This document shows positions 46,386-60,147 of a DNA stretch of 64,000 nt, piece after piece (the first letter of the stretch is position 1; every line of letters begins with the position of its first letter). The stretch covers positions 1-64,000 of the forward strand of contig CAJNOL010000607.1 in the NCBI GenBank assembly GCA_905250125.1, given 5' to 3'. The translations under genes and the position numbers were made by a program. This DNA is from Rotaria sordida (taxonomy: Eukaryota > Rotifera > Eurotatoria > Philodinida > Philodinidae). A model generated the notes under the pieces. It was not told where the DNA came from. It was given only the letters and a program-made list of their open reading frames with translations, and did no database searches.

Positions 46386-46868
46386 ATCGCGGCTCTTCGG
46401 GGGCGATTCGCGCCTTCACGTCGTGACGCTAATATGAATAGTCAGTTAGGCGGGGAAAAGCGGTTACCTCTCGATGAATATCGAGAGAATTATTGAATAG
46501 TTGAATTCAACTTTTAGATTTGACACGTGTAGCATCGAGGGAGACGTGATATGAGCTCATTCGCAGTATTCACATCGAGAGCGATGCGGAATGTCCTTTT
46601 GTGATTGAAGCTTGAAATTTGAAAGTTAGAATTTCATTTGAATTCAAGTTTCAAATTTAACATATATAACTCATGTTGAAATAGCAAAAAAGTAAAAGTA
46701 AAAATTTGTATAAATTATTATTATTATTATTATTATTTCGATTTTGATTTCGTTCATCACTGTATACATGGAGGCAAGCATCGGTCGCGGCTCTTCGGTC
46801 AATGCGAAGCGCTCCACGTGGCGACCCTGAGATAAAAGATCAGTTACGCGGGAAAAGCTGGTTTTGAC
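46386..46868. repeat. Pair of GC-rich direct repeats, about 85 bp each
   Basis: 46386-46472 and 46783-46868 share CGCGGCTCTTCGG, a gapped CACGT.G(T)GACGCT/CGACCCT block, and AGTCAGTTA.GCGGG.AAAAGC in the same order. Between them are AT-rich sequence and an (ATT)n run near 46712-46734. The GC-rich blocks stand out from the background. Their nature (MITE, old array or regulatory copy) is unknown. Confidence 0.55.
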
Positions 46869-48597
46869 AGCTGTATACTAGTTGTGTCACACTAGAATTA
46901 GCTAAAGTATAATTCAGATCAGAGTCAGGAAATTGAAAGATGTTACCGTGAGGTTAAGATTATTTTTCATTCTAAGACATGTAATCAGTGTGTGTGTGCT
47001 TTGAAGGGCTATAAGAAAATCTTTCCTAAGATATCTCAAATGGCGACTGAACCATTCGAGATAGTTCTTGCAGCATGAGAGATGAACCTCGTCGTGTCAA
47101 ATATAATGCTTTTAGTATCATAGGTGACTCTCGTAGCATATAACTTGCTACTATTAGCAGCTCTATTGATGATTGCAGAAAGTGAGGTGATGCTTCTAGG
47201 ATCGCTAGTAGGAGTTATAGGAGTGCAGATGATGATTGAAGATTGAGAGAGAATAATTTAAGGATCTCACTCTTTGACTCAACGATCATCTTAGATGAGA
47301 ATAGTCTGGATAAAATTCATTATTATAATTCGGAATAATTTTTTTTCGTTTGCTGTTTATTCTAGTTCGAGATGTATTGACTTTAGAATTTATAAATAAT
47401 AATTTATGTTAAATTTATCTTTTGCTTTTTTTCCTATTTCAATATGGAAGTCGTTTGTTTGATTTATTTTCAAAATAATGATAAACAATTAGCTCTCAAT
47501 TTATATTCGAACTCGAATAAGGTAATTCATGTGTATTTCAATCGATAATCGAATATCCTTGTTTATTAACAAAATAAACATCGATGAAAAGCAATACACT
47601 GATTGATCTATGTTAGGAAGATTTAGTTATTTTTATCTTGAAAAATAAAAAGATGATTAATAAATGAATTAACTTTATAATAGATATTAAGCTGTTTTAA
47701 TATCTTTTGTAAAAAGTATTTACTTATGTTATATCGGATAGATAATTTAACATCCATAGATAATTGATCGAATCTATTATTCTAATCGTAAAGTACTAAT
47801 GTTCATAGTTTATTGTTGACCAGAAATTCTATCGATGTCAATGAGACAAACCTTATTTTCATTTAATTAGTTCATTGAATAGAAACGAGTATTGCAGAAG
47901 ATTGACTTGTTAGATGAATTGAGAATATTCTTAGTCACTCTTCTATTTCAAATTTTCTAAATATCACGAATAACAATCGATTTTATGCTAATAAATCTGC
48001 TGAGAAAAATCCTTAATCATTGTCAACATTCTAGAAAATGTTCCATAATACAAATTGTTGATGTTATTGTTCATCATCTTGATTTACTCTTCACTCGAGA
48101 TCTAGACAATTCTAATACGATAGACGATGTGTAGTTGAATATTTATCTTTCAAATATTGAAAATTTGTCTATTGAGAATAATAATCTCGACTGTCAAATA
48201 TGATAGACCTTTATTTAATAGTGAGAATATTGAGAATAGATAGAATTTTACTTTCGATCTTAGACGATCTCTTGTTATTTATCAATTTTTCACAAACATA
48301 TTAATAAAATATGTCTTGAACAATTTCTATTAACAATCGATTATTTTCTTGGAATATCAACAATTCTTTGTAGAATTATTCACATTTCGAGAAAATTCTT
48401 TCAAATTTAATGTCATTATCAAGAGAAACTAGAATCCTACATCTAACTCCGAAACTCGATTCCGATTCCATCGGAGTCGACATTGAAGTCGACGCAAATA
48501 ATAGAAACTTCAAAAACGGTATTAAATTATTTTCTTCTCCAACATCTATCTTTCACAAATTGCAACGTCTAGTTAACAAGAACTTTTAATCGAATAA
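46869..48597. other. Non-coding region
   Basis: No supported gene or element; weak irregular repetition of GATGCTTCTAGGATC-like words near 47090-47230. Confidence 0.45.
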
Positions 48598-49912
48598 CTA
48601 ATATCCATTTCAGAGTTAGATGGACATGACCATTTTTCTGATAAGTTTAAACCAAATAAAGAGAAATGATTCAGATTTGGAAGACTAACAAGAGTCTATA
48701 TTAGTACATATTTTAATAAAGTTCACAAAAAAAAAAACAAGTTTGTTTTCTTCTCAGATATAATATCAATTTTGAAGGCTACCTTTATCCGGTTTGAAAA
48801 CAAAATGTTTTCGAAATAATAATAGAATGAGTAGATACTCTATCTCTCTCTCTCTCTCTATTCATCAGCTCAAACTCAAGATGAATAGTTATTTTATTTT
48901 AAAATATATAAACAATCTATTACATCCTACTCATCTAAATTTTTCAAAATTTAACCAGTTAACAAATAAATATCTCTTTATAGAAATGATTATCTATCTT
49001 CCAGTTCAAGAGATGATTCAATAATCTTTTTGAGTTTGTTTTCCTATAAAGAAGATCATCAGAATCGATGTATTCATTTTACTTTATGACAAGGAATTAA
49101 TATATCAGAAAACTCTGTTCGACCTTTATTTTATTGATAGTTTTATCCCAAAACCGCTGTGAATTCGAATCGATCGATAAAAAATAGATTCAAAGATTTT
49201 AACGTAAATTGATGATAAAAAGTGATCTATCATCCGCATCATTTGTACTGTAAGTACTATAATCGTGATCATTGGAATCATAAACTTTTTCCTGCAATAT
49301 TTTTGTTACAAATGTTGCTTCTTTTAAATTTTATCTGATATTATTTGATATAATTGATATGTAGCTGATTATGTCCCCTCCATTCTAGCCATATATTCAT
49401 TTTTCTGCTACTTTGCTCACTTTCGACAAAGTACATTCTGTGTTTCCATCACGAGCACAGGTTCTCATCTCAGTCCAGGCTAATTCAATAGAATTCAGTA
49501 TCCAATGTCTCATTGGTAAACATAGAAAATTTCTATAAAGAGATATTTATTTGTTAACTGGTTAAATTTTGAAAAATTTTCATGTGTAGGATGTAATAGA
49601 TTGTTTATATATTTTGAAATAAAACAACTATTGATATTGAGTTTGAGCTGATGAATAGAGAGAGAGGTAGACTATCTACTTATTCTATTATTATTTCGAA
49701 AGAATATTATTTTCAAACCAGATAAAGGTTGTCTTCAAAATTGATGTTATATCTGAGAAGAAAACAAACTAGATTTTTTTGTGAACTTTATAAAAATATG
49801 TACTAATATAGACTCTAGTTAGTCTTGCAAATCCGAATCATTTCTCATTTGGTTTAAAGTTATCAGAAAAATGGTCATGTCCATCTAACTCTGAAATGGA
49901 TATTAAGTAAAA
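48598..49912. repeat. Long inverted repeat, arms about 390 bp
   Basis: 48598-48995 and 49527-49912 are inverted copies with few differences; for example CCATTTCAGAGTTAGATGGA at the left and TCCATCTAACTCTGAAATGG at the right. A (TC)n run at 48843-48860 has its counterpart (AGAG) at 49656-49668. The spacer is about 530 bp. ORF 48794-49024 is arm sequence. No TIR-type target duplication was identified, so it could be a foldback transposon or an inverted duplication. Confidence 0.8.
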
Positions 49913-50767
49913 TAAAATAGAAAAATCCATAAAAAATGCCGATAAGATCAAGTTTTACAAGTGATTATTGCGAAAAAAACTCTGATCACCATTGAAGATA
50001 TTAACTTTGGTGATTAGATATATTTTCATCTTGATGAGATGTTTTTTAAAACTACTCTGTTTCATTGAATGTCCTGACATAATTCAAACTGGATGAAAAG
50101 TTTATATTTTCATTGGGATCGTTCTTGGCCCGATATAATTCTTTCAATAAAACTAAATTTCTTTTTTAAGAAACATCAGTTGATGAAACTTTTCACCAGG
50201 AAAATTTGTTCTAGGGTGGCTATCCGACATGATTTTTTCGATGATGATAAAAGACATTCAATCATGATGTTTCAAGCCGATATTAGAAAGATTCTCATAT
50301 CAATTGAAGATAACCTTAGAAATAAAATCTGTAGTTTATGGAAAAAATTCCGAAGGGCAGTATGTTCATTATTATTATTAAAAAAGTGTAAATCTTGATT
50401 TAAATGCATAAAAAAAAATATCGGAGTCGAAGTTAAAAAAAGGTGAATCTGAAGGTGTTTAGTTTTGATAAGTATTTATCAAGATAATAAATATAAAATA
50501 AAAGTAGTGAGTGTCCTTGATGAAGAGAAGAAAAAATGATTTTATTAGATTTAAACTGTAAAAGATAAATAAAATCTAGTCGAACTGAAATAAAAGATAA
50601 ACAAATGAATTTTATTCGAGAGAATTTTATTGTTTTAACTAAAAATGTTGTGCATTTTTATTCTTTATAATAAATGAAAAGAAAAAGTTTTTGATTATTT
50701 AAAAAAAGCTAAATTGAATAATTAAATCTAATGATATTGAAATAAATCGATAATAATTAAAATGAAA
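49913..50767. other. Spacer with one unsupported ORF
   Basis: The plus-strand frame 50093-50398 (101 codons) has no recognised family and no splice or conservation support, so I do not call it a gene. The rest is AT-rich. Confidence 0.45.
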
Positions 50768-51383
50768 TTATTTTTTTTTTAAAGCAGTTGGTCTTGTTGG
50801 TCGACTATCTTCAACAGCTCGTGATAATTCACTTATTCTAATATCTTTTAGTTGAAGAACATGTTCAAGTCGACGAATTTTTGCATGAAGAACTTCAATA
50901 TCTTCTTGTTGTTGTAAACATTCTTGTTTTATTTCTTCATAATCAAGACGAGATATATCTTTATGTATTGATAAATTTGTTAATTTTATTGATTTATTTG
51001 ATTTATTTGATCGATTTGTTAATAAATTTGTTTGATTTGTTTTTGTTGTTGATGTTATATATGAAAGAGAAGATTGACGTGGTGTTGTTATTTGTTGTTG
51101 TTGAAGTTTTTGTTGTAATTCTAATTCTTCATCAATTTTAAGTCTTAAATTAAAGAGAAGAACTTCAATAAGACCTGGTTTACCATTTGAAAGACCATTT
51201 ATAATAACATCTGGTAGATCAAGACCAAAATTTGATAAAACTTTTTTATTTAATATACCCCAATTTGCTTTTTTTTGTTGTAATGAATTAGCTGGTGTAT
51301 AATTATGCATTTCAATTAAATCAGGTAAATAATAACGAATTATTTCAGCAATTAATATACCTTTTATTTAAAATAAAATCAAT

Positions 51384-51419
<36 letters not shown>

Positions 51420-51538
51420 AAATTACCATCAGAAAAATCTCGTTCAATTCTTTTTTTTGGTCTTGATAATGGAAGACTATCAATCCATATATAAAGATCT
51501 TCTAAAAGAGTTTCATCCAATTCCATTTCCCATGACAT
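50768..51538 (-). CDS. SPEF1: SPEF1/CLAMP, calponin-homology microtubule protein
   Basis: Two exons, 51427-51538 and 50768-51360, join in phase at G|GT (intron 66 bp with a TTTA repeat) and give 234 residues, the same size as human SPEF1 (236). The N-terminal CH domain is plain: MSWEMELDETLLEDLYIWID, PKKRIERDFSDG, MHNYTPANSLQQKKANWGIL, GLDLPDVIINGLSNGKPG. A Ser/Thr/Asn-rich linker follows, then a C-terminal coiled coil (LQQQEDIEVLHAKIRRLEHV) for dimerisation. SPEF1 binds and bundles microtubules in the central pair of motile cilia and sperm flagella and at epithelial cortical arrays. Stop is TAA and all Trp codons are TGG. No lesion: an intact gene. Confidence 0.95.
51376..51418. repeat. (TTTA)n microsatellite in SPEF1 intron
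   Basis: About nine ATTT units within the single SPEF1 intron. Confidence 0.85.
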
Positions 51539-52015
51539 TATAACAATTTATTTTATAAATAAAAACTTCGACAATTATTATTAATGATAACGCACTTTTT
51601 TCTCTTCTTTTTTTTTTTAATAATAATCAAAGAAATAAAAACACACACACGAACTATTTTTCTTATTCTTTTTCTTTTCTTCACCTATCAACAAATGATT
51701 TGCGTCAAAAAAAAAAAAGTGAACACAACAAAATAAAACTTAACAACATGGTGGAAGAGAGAATGATCGATGGCAACCTTTCACATTTATTTTAGTTGAC
51801 GAGAAAAAAAAAAGTAAATATAAGTTGATGCTTTTTTTCAAATCATTCTTTTCTTTTATCGAACAATTCATTTTTTCTCGATCGTTTTAAAATAAATTCT
51901 ATCAGGATTTATTTTCAATATTTTATCAAATATATTTTACTCAATCATAAACAAATTTTTTTAATCTCCTTCATTTTATTTCTTTGAAAATAATTTATAT
52001 GAAAATCTCGGATAT
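51539..52015. promoter_or_regulatory. SPEF1 upstream region
   Basis: 477 bp upstream of the SPEF1 start, with poly-A/T runs and a short (AC)n at 51643-51650. It must include the minus-strand promoter unless that lies beyond the foldback element that follows. No ciliogenic X-box could be identified with confidence. Confidence 0.35.
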
Positions 52016-52558
52016 CCACAAACTAACAAAACAAATAAAACTGTTAACATATATCGTCTATAATATATTCACCGAATCGGATTAGATTTTAACCACTAAA
52101 AAAAAACGAGTAGACAGATCATATTTATAATGGTAAAGATTGTTTTAAACTAGTATTAACTAACTTCAATGATAAACTCTCAACTTTGACAAGTTATAAA
52201 AAAACTAATATTGGACTTTTCTCAACGATTTAAACTTCTAGAGTACATTCTATAATAAAACATCTATCTATAGTATAACTATCAGAGAAAACAATACTAG
52301 TATAGATAAGTTATTTTAAAAAATTCTATCTCTTTTATTCTTGGCTAATTGAATAAATATATTCACTTTTTTATAACTTCTCAAACTTGAGAGTTTATCG
52401 TTGAAGTTAGTTAATACTAGTTTAAAACAATCTTTATCATTAGAAATATGATCTATGTCTACTCGTTAATCAGTGGTTAAAATCTAATCCGATTCGGTGA
52501 ATATGTGATAGACGATATATGTTAACAGTTTTATTTCGTTTTTTTTTTAGTTTGTGAA
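52016..52558. mobile_element. Foldback element, 543 bp
   Basis: Arms 52016-52205 and 52370-52558 are inverted copies: CACAAACTAACAAAAC...GTTAACATATATCGTCTAT at the left, ATAGACGATATATGTTAAC...TTTAGTTTGTGAA at the right; the segment AAACTAGTATTAACTAACTTC is also mirrored. The spacer is about 165 bp. Non-coding. Confidence 0.78.
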
Positions 52559-55500
52559 CATCCTCTATATTATTGATCAATATTAGAAATATTTTCATTC
52601 AATTATAGAATTTAACTATTAAATGAGAGTTATTTTATTATTCTCTCTTCTTCCCCAAAACAATGAAAAGGTTTATTAAAAAAACTCGAAATAAAACTCG
52701 AAATGTCTGATATAACTTGTTATTGATAAATAATGATTAATAAAAAGAAAAATCTCTCTTGTTTTATTGTTGTTTTATTGAATATATTTATATAATATCT
52801 CTGACTAAAATAGATCAATAAATAAATCTTATTTATTATCTTATCTTAAATCGATTTAAGTAAATTATAAATGATTAGTTTAAATAAATTTCATTTTTTT
52901 AAAATAATATATCGAATAAAATCATTGAAGATTTTATTTAAATATATTTATTAGAATTATTTCGTAATGATAGAGTATAGATTTATTTTATTTTCCGTTC
53001 TGTTAAAGGTGATTCAGAGAGTCTATTGGATAAATAATTCTATCGAATAGATTTTATTTTAGTTAAGAAAGTTTTTTATAAGAAAAAATTGAATATGAAT
53101 ATTTGATAATTCTTTATAATAAATATAGATTCGATTATTTAATTATAATTTCATCATTTTTAATAGATATTATTTAAAGAGTAATTATCTTCTAGATTAA
53201 ACTGATTAAAAATTTTGTTAAATAGAAATAAATTTATTCGATTTCTATCTGATTTAAAATCTTATTAAAATATTTAAAAAAAGTCTATTATAGAAATCGA
53301 TGATGAAAATCTGAATATATTCATATTCAGATATATTTTATAAAGATTTTCTTTCTCTTATATAAACGATAAATATTATTTACATTTTTATTCACTTATT
53401 TTCGTTTCATTCTCAAGATTTATTTAAGATAAAATTCTTATAAAATAAAGTAAAAGAGAATTTAAATCGATTTGAAATAAATATCTGGTCAATTTATATT
53501 AAATCTAAGATATAAATATATGTTTTACTATTATTTAATATAATCTATGATAATTATTTTAAAAATAATTTCATTTATATATAAATATTGAATTATCTAA
53601 ACAAGAAAAAAATTAAAGATTAAAATAAAGAAAAAAAATTTGTTCGAAATAGATAAATAATATATCAATATGAAATAAATTCTTTCAATTATGATTTATT
53701 TAGTGAAATATGATTATCATTATTTGTTAACTAGATTTATTATTTATCTGAATAAATAAATGATATTAATTTAATTTATCTCTAATAAAGAATAAAGATT
53801 AAATTAAATCAAGACCTTTCCATTGATAAAAACATTGAATTAAATAAATATATTGACCATTCATTTATAAAATATGTTAATTATCTATTATTTATTTATT
53901 TAAATAATAGAGATTGAAGATTATCGTTTATGTCGAAGTTCGAATAGAATAGAATTATTTATGATAATTTATTTTTCTCGAGTGTGACTCTCTAGAAATC
54001 GAAATAGTTATTGATTTAATTTATCGGAATTTATTTATTCTCTATCGAATATATTAACTCTTTTATAATCGATTGAGAAGATAAATAATTGATTTTTGGT
54101 CAAAATTAACTAATAATTATAATAATCAATAATTATTTGTGGATCAGCCTTTTTTTTTCAATTGATTTAAAGTTTATAGGAAAAAAAAGCAAGTTGAAGA
54201 TGATCAATAAAAAAAGTGAATGATCATCATTTTGTTTTGAATTGAAAGATAATATTTAATGGTTAGGACGAGAATATTTTTCTTAAAAAAATTCTCGTCA
54301 AACAAAATCTGATCTTGAAATGTAAAAAGGTTCGATTTATTGATTGATAAATTGACAAGGACAGAAATTCAATTGACATATTCTCTTTTACCTCAATTTA
54401 CATAACTCTTCAACCGTTTTTTCTATTGGATTTTTATATAGAAAAATAATCGAAAAAAATCTTGTTCTTCTTTCGATTTCGATATATAAATATAGAATTT
54501 TTTATTTTATGACAAATATCGATTATATCAATGTCAATTCAAACGTTGTTTTTTTTTTAGGAAAAAAAACCTGTCAACTATAGATTTATTTAAATATTTG
54601 ATTGTTTATTAATTATAAATAAATTATTGATCAACACCCAATTTTATCATCTTGTTCCAATCATCTTCAATAGAAAGTTTATTCGTTTTTATTTATAATT
54701 GAGAAATGTTTTTATAAAATCTTCTCAAATTAGAAGAAATTTTAAATTGATAGGTGATTAATTAAAAGTTAGTTTATTTATCATATCTATACTAGTCGGC
54801 AATTTTAAAAAGTATTATAATCAATAAACGATATTTAATATGAATATATATATTGAAACATTCTATCGAAGATTATTAGAACAATATCAAACATTTTCTA
54901 TATTCAAATAAATAAAATCTCTTGTTCATTTTGAAACTTTTCAAATTTGAAGAACTTTTTCGATGAATTAAATAATTTAATTTGCCCAGGACGGAACAAT
55001 CGGAGAAGATTCTGCATCTGATCATATATGATCTTCTACAATTTATACCAAATGGTAGAAAAAATCTTTCTCTCTAAAATCTAAGATAAATTCTTATTCT
55101 AAGATTATTGAGAGATCTTACAGTAAGAATTTATGTTAGATTTAAGAGACTAGAATTTAATTCGAAGATTTTATATTATCGTATAAGACTTCCTCTCAGA
55201 CTTGTTCACCTGGTTCGTTTCTTTTTATTTATTTATCGATGTCAATTTAATATTGATTGAGAGATTTTATTTAAATAACTAACTATTTAAACAAATTCTT
55301 AATTATTTTCCTTTTATTATATATTTTTATCTTAATATTATTCTTGAAAACGAATTAAATAACATAAATTAATAAATAAATCTATTTTTTTTATTTTTTT
55401 TTGATAGAGATGATTTATTTAAAAAACTAAAAAATAAATCTATTATTATTATTTGAATTAAAAATAAAAGAAAAAAAAAGGTTCTGTCTTGTTGATGAAC

Positions 55501-55954
55501 TCTTATCTAATTTGTTGTTATAAATAGTATAAATAGTAAATATATTTCAATTCTATTGATAGAGATTCTCTATTATCTTTGGTTGACTAATCAATATGAA
55601 CAAGACGATTGATGTAACGATATCTATATGTTCATTGTCACGGTTCAATCGTCATTACATTTTCTTCATTCTAACCAACGAATAATAATGATAGATGAGA
55701 CATATGACGAATCTATACATATGAATATAGGCAACCATTGAGAAGAACTATGTAATTGTGCAATAGAGCGTGACTGAACAACGAATAAAAAAAGGCAAAA
55801 AAAAAAAAGACGAGAGTGATCGAAATATTGCTCATTTATTCATTTAAGTTGGTGTATCTATTTGGTTTGATTGTGTCGTTCATAATAAAGACTGGCCGCT
55901 GATAATAAATCTTCGTCTCCTAGTACAGCAAGTAGTGTTGAAATATATACAGTT
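52559..55954. other. Long AT-rich non-coding region
   Basis: 3.4 kb with no open frame of note, no tandem array and no long inverted repeat that I can detect. The last 150 bp, less AT-rich, should contain the promoter and 5' UTR of the next gene. Confidence 0.55.
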
Positions 55955-56452
55955 ATGGGTTTATTCAATAGTGGAAAAAATGAAAAAGTTGAAAAAGTAA
56001 ATAAATATGAACGACATTATAATGTTCCATCAAGTTCTTCACATCGTCGTTCATCAAAACATCGTTCTCATCAAGGTGATAATGGTGTTCGAGCTATGTC
56101 TCAACCACCATTAATGCGTATGGCTGCTGGTTATTATCCTCCAGCCGGTATTTTTCCTCCAGTTGTTCTTCCTCCAATGGGTTCGAATGTTATGTCTCAA
56201 GTTCGATATCCAATATCACCTTTTGATTTAAGCAAATATCCATCATCAACAACATATTCAGCTAATCCATTTGCTGCTGCTGCTGTTGCCGCTGCTGCTG
56301 CTGGTCAAATGACACCAATGAGTTTAGGAGGTGGTTGGAATAATGGAATGGCATTAATTAATAATCGATCGGCTTTTCAACAACAATTAAACGATTATCA
56401 ACAAGCTGGTTGGCCTTTAAATAATGGATATATGCCACCGATGCAATTTTAA
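55955..56452 (+). CDS. Small Pro/Ala/Met-rich protein with N-myristoylation-type start
   Basis: Single-exon ORF of 165 residues with TAA stop. It begins MGLFNSGKNEK: Gly2 with Ser6 and a basic cluster fits the N-myristoylation consensus (MGxxxS). The next part is basic and Ser/His-rich (SSSSHRRSSKHRSHQ), followed by a Pro/Met/Tyr-rich stretch (YYPPAGIFPPVVLPPMG), an Ala run (AAAAVAAAAAG) and an Asn/Gln/Gly-rich tail (GGGWNNGMAL, NNGYMPPMQF). No folded domain is evident; it is probably disordered and membrane-associated through lipid. Trp is TGG in both cases. Isolated between long AT-rich spacers, yet with higher GC than both. Family not recognised. Confidence 0.7.
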   Translation: MGLFNSGKNEKVEKVNKYERHYNVPSSSSHRRSSKHRSHQGDNGVRAMSQPPLMRMAAGYYPPAGIFPPVVLPPMGSNVMSQVRYPISPFDLSKYPSSTTYSANPFAAAAVAAAAAGQMTPMSLGGGWNNGMALINNRSAFQQQLNDYQQAGWPLNNGYMPPMQF

Positions 56453-58866
56453 ACTCTTTTCTTTTCTCTCTTTTGAACATTTATTATAGTAGATTTTCAT
56501 TTAAATAAAATAACATAGTTAAACAATATTCATTCAACCTTGACGAGTGACCTCGTCTTACTTTTATTTAGAATATTTAAAACAAAACAAAACAAAAAAT
56601 CGATAAAGAATATATTTAATAATAATTATTATTTTAAATTGACATCGATTTCGATTTCTAACCAAAGAAAAAAAGATTTTTTATTCTTTTATTTGTTAAA
56701 TCGATATTTTATATAAAATAGATAATTTAAATATATTAAATAATAACTAAACAAAACAAACTATTTTCAATTATTATAAATCGATCGTTTTTTTTTGTTC
56801 TAATTTTATTTAATTGATCATATTTGAAAATCTTGAAAATATTTTAAATCAAATAAATAATTATTTTAAAACAAAAAAACTTTAAACAATATTATTTATT
56901 TATTTGTTAATAAGTTAATATATAATTAATTATTTTCAATATAATAGATATTTTAAATTATATTTTATATATTATATATTTATCAACAAAAATTTATTTT
57001 TATTATTTTAGATTTTTAATTCGAATATCTTTTTCTTTTTATTTCTTCAACAAGAAAATATCACAGAGAGAAATACGAGAAAAAAAACCAATAGGGAACA
57101 ATAAGAGAAAGAATTAAGGGACAGAAAGATAATACCAGATTGAGATAGTTTATTTTCTAAATAGACGAAGATACTCAATATATCATATACGATAGATCTA
57201 TAGTTAGAATCTATCAGAGAAATTATTCAATAATATCTATATTCAACATCTCATTATCAATTATTGATAAACAAGAAAAATTCTAACCACATAAGAATAT
57301 AAATTATTCTATAGGTGATATATCTTTCTTACAGATATTTTTTCGATCTATCAACATTTTAAATAGATAATTCTAATAATAACGACGTTTTTCTAAATTT
57401 ATTAGAATTTTCTTGTTCTAATATAAGTTCTCTAATATCTAATCATTGGACGGGAATCAATTATTATCTTCACTGATTTATAATCAATATTGTAAAGATG
57501 ATTATATTATTTTTCTCTAAAAAATCAAAATAATCGAACTAACCATCTGAATATGGATAGAACATCCTATTGAAAAACGGATTCTTATTTATCTTCTATA
57601 TGTACTTCCTGCTATTCTAAACCAATTTACTCAATTGAGTTTCTCTTCAATCTTAATTATTGTCTTTATTATAATTCTATTCGATCGAATCTTGAGTATT
57701 ATCCACTAATAAAGATATTTCAATTTGTTTATCCAGTTTATTATTTTGTCTTGAAGTTAAATGTTCAAAATTTGCCTATCCTATTTCATGTCTTGACTAT
57801 AGTGCTTCGATTTTATTTCGATAAATTCCTTCTATAGAAAGGATAGAATAAAATTCTAGCCAATTGATAAATGCTTTTAATTAAGGTTCGAAATCTAAAG
57901 ATTATTTACTCAATCAATCGGTTATACCGTCTTCTACTACTGCAGATAAATCATCAACGAAGAAAAATCTTGTAGAAACATTGAACCGTTGGGGAAGACG
58001 ATAGGAAATCGAAAATAATCTAGATATTGTTTGTTTAACTTAAATAAAAGAGGTTCTATCGATTTAAATAAGGATGTTTAGTATAGATTATCTTATTTAT
58101 TTTCCGATACAATCTTCAAATTATAATTGAATGAAGAGAGATTTTAACTCAACGAATACTCTTATTACCAATCAACTGTTCGATAAGATAAATAAAAGTT
58201 GTTCAACGAAGAATAGAAGTCTAGTTAATATAAATAAGGGACGAATATATATGATAAAAACAAAAAAATCCTCTATCGAGTTAATTGATAATGACTATCG
58301 AATATAATAAATAAATAAAATAATATTTTTATTGAATAAACTCTTATCGTTAATTGAAAGTCGATTGTTGAAAAGTTGTTATCAATGATTATTTAATAAA
58401 TGTCTCGAATGTTTTCGTCAAGAGATAAAAAAATAGAAAAATCTATTTGAGATATCTTTAAAATGATTGTTTTATATTTGGATGAAAAATATTCTATTAA
58501 GAATCTAAACAAATCAGTTAGATATAAATTGATTCTTTATTAAAATATATAGATTTCTAAAAAATATTCAAATATTGATAATTAACATAGAATTTATCAG
58601 AATTTATTCGAATATTATTTTTTTATTTTTATTTTATCATTTTTTATCTTCAACTAATAATCAGAAAAAAAGAAAAAACAAATAAAATAAATAAATGAAA
58701 AGTAAATTAAAAAAAAACGGAAAAAAATAAAAAGTGAAAAATTGAATATTGATATTCGTAATAAATAATAAATAATAAAATATATCTATAACCTTAAATA
58801 ATAAATATATCACTCAATTACAACTTTTTACTATCATTTTATTTTAGTTCCATTTTTTCAATTTAT
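56453..58866. other. AT-rich non-coding region
   Basis: 2.4 kb downstream of the small gene with no exon or structured repeat recognised; ends at a scaffold gap. Confidence 0.55.
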
Positions 58867-58966
58867 NNNNNNNNNNNNNNNNNNNNNNNNNNNNNNNNNN
58901 NNNNNNNNNNNNNNNNNNNNNNNNNNNNNNNNNNNNNNNNNNNNNNNNNNNNNNNNNNNNNNNNNN
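58867..58966. other. Scaffold gap (100 N)
   Basis: Exactly 100 undetermined bases. Confidence 0.99.
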
Positions 58967-60147
58967 TATCTTATTTATCTCGAACCGTTCTCACTACCAT
59001 AGAAAATTTCACCTACCATAACTCATTTAGTCACCGAGTAATCACTCTTACACTATCAATAAATACTTTTTTTCATCGATATTTACTCAGAGATTTGAGA
59101 TTATTTTACCATAAAACAATGGAGAATAAATATATTGAATAGTTCGTTTTCTAGCCATTTAAAAGGTCTATAAAATGGTATATAGATTAGATTTATTTAT
59201 TTATTTATCTTCGTTTCCTATATCCAAACAGTCTAGATGGATGATTAGACGAGACTTTACCATTTTCATCTAGATCGACTTTCTCTTTACGTTTTCTCGA
59301 TCTGTGTCAATGGTGAAAGAAAACGAAGGTGCGTAATAATAAAGATCATGAAAATAGAAATAAAATTGTAAAAAAAAATATTTTCTAAATGAGTTTCGTT
59401 TATAGTGAAAAAGAGAGATAATTGTTTAAGAGTATCGTTTTGACTCACTTTTTAGATCGTCTTTTTCGAAGTTTGTTTGTTAATAATCTTTGAACGGTTG
59501 ATCCCTTTCTACTCAAATTTTTATCCCAAATATAGTTCTCAGAGTTCTATAAGTAATGAAAATTTCAGGTGTCTACCTTCTACCGTTCTCAATATATTAA
59601 CTTTATAGGAGAAAATGTCGATCTATGTTTTTAAAAAAAAAATTCAAGATTGATCTTTTCAAAATAATTTCGCCAGTAACTCGTCAAAAGCTAGTGTGTT
59701 TTGGCACAAATTTTTACTTTAGATATACTTATCAGAGTTGTATTACCAGTAAAAAATTGGTCTACTCTCTATCTCTTATCCTTTTCGAAATATTTACATA
59801 ATAGGATAAAATCTAAAAGAATATTTTTCAATAAAATAAATCTTTTTTACGATAGATTTAGATCGAACTAACTCCTATCTCAAATAAAATATAATCAACT
59901 ATTGGCAAACTTTTTCTATATAAGATAGTGATAGAATCTAATAAAATCCATTAGTCAAATCTTGTTTAGGTCGACTTTCAGTTTTTCTAACCAATCGTAA
60001 GAAAAATTTGAAATTGATTGATATAGAAGAATTTGTTTAATAAATAAAAAATAAAATAAAATGAATAAATGGAATATTGTTTATTTAAAAGAAAAAAAAA
60101 AAATAAATGATTGAGATCAAAAAAAAAAAAAGTGAAAATAGTTATGT
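58967..60147. other. 3' flank of the channel gene
   Basis: No gene seen. On the minus strand an AATAAA at 60085-60080 lies about 65 bp past the HCN stop and is the likely polyadenylation signal. Confidence 0.5.

Noticed and set aside
50881..51141. Plus-strand ORF rich in Leu/Val over SPEF1
   Set aside because: Antisense shadow of the SPEF1 coiled-coil and Asn/Ser-rich linker.
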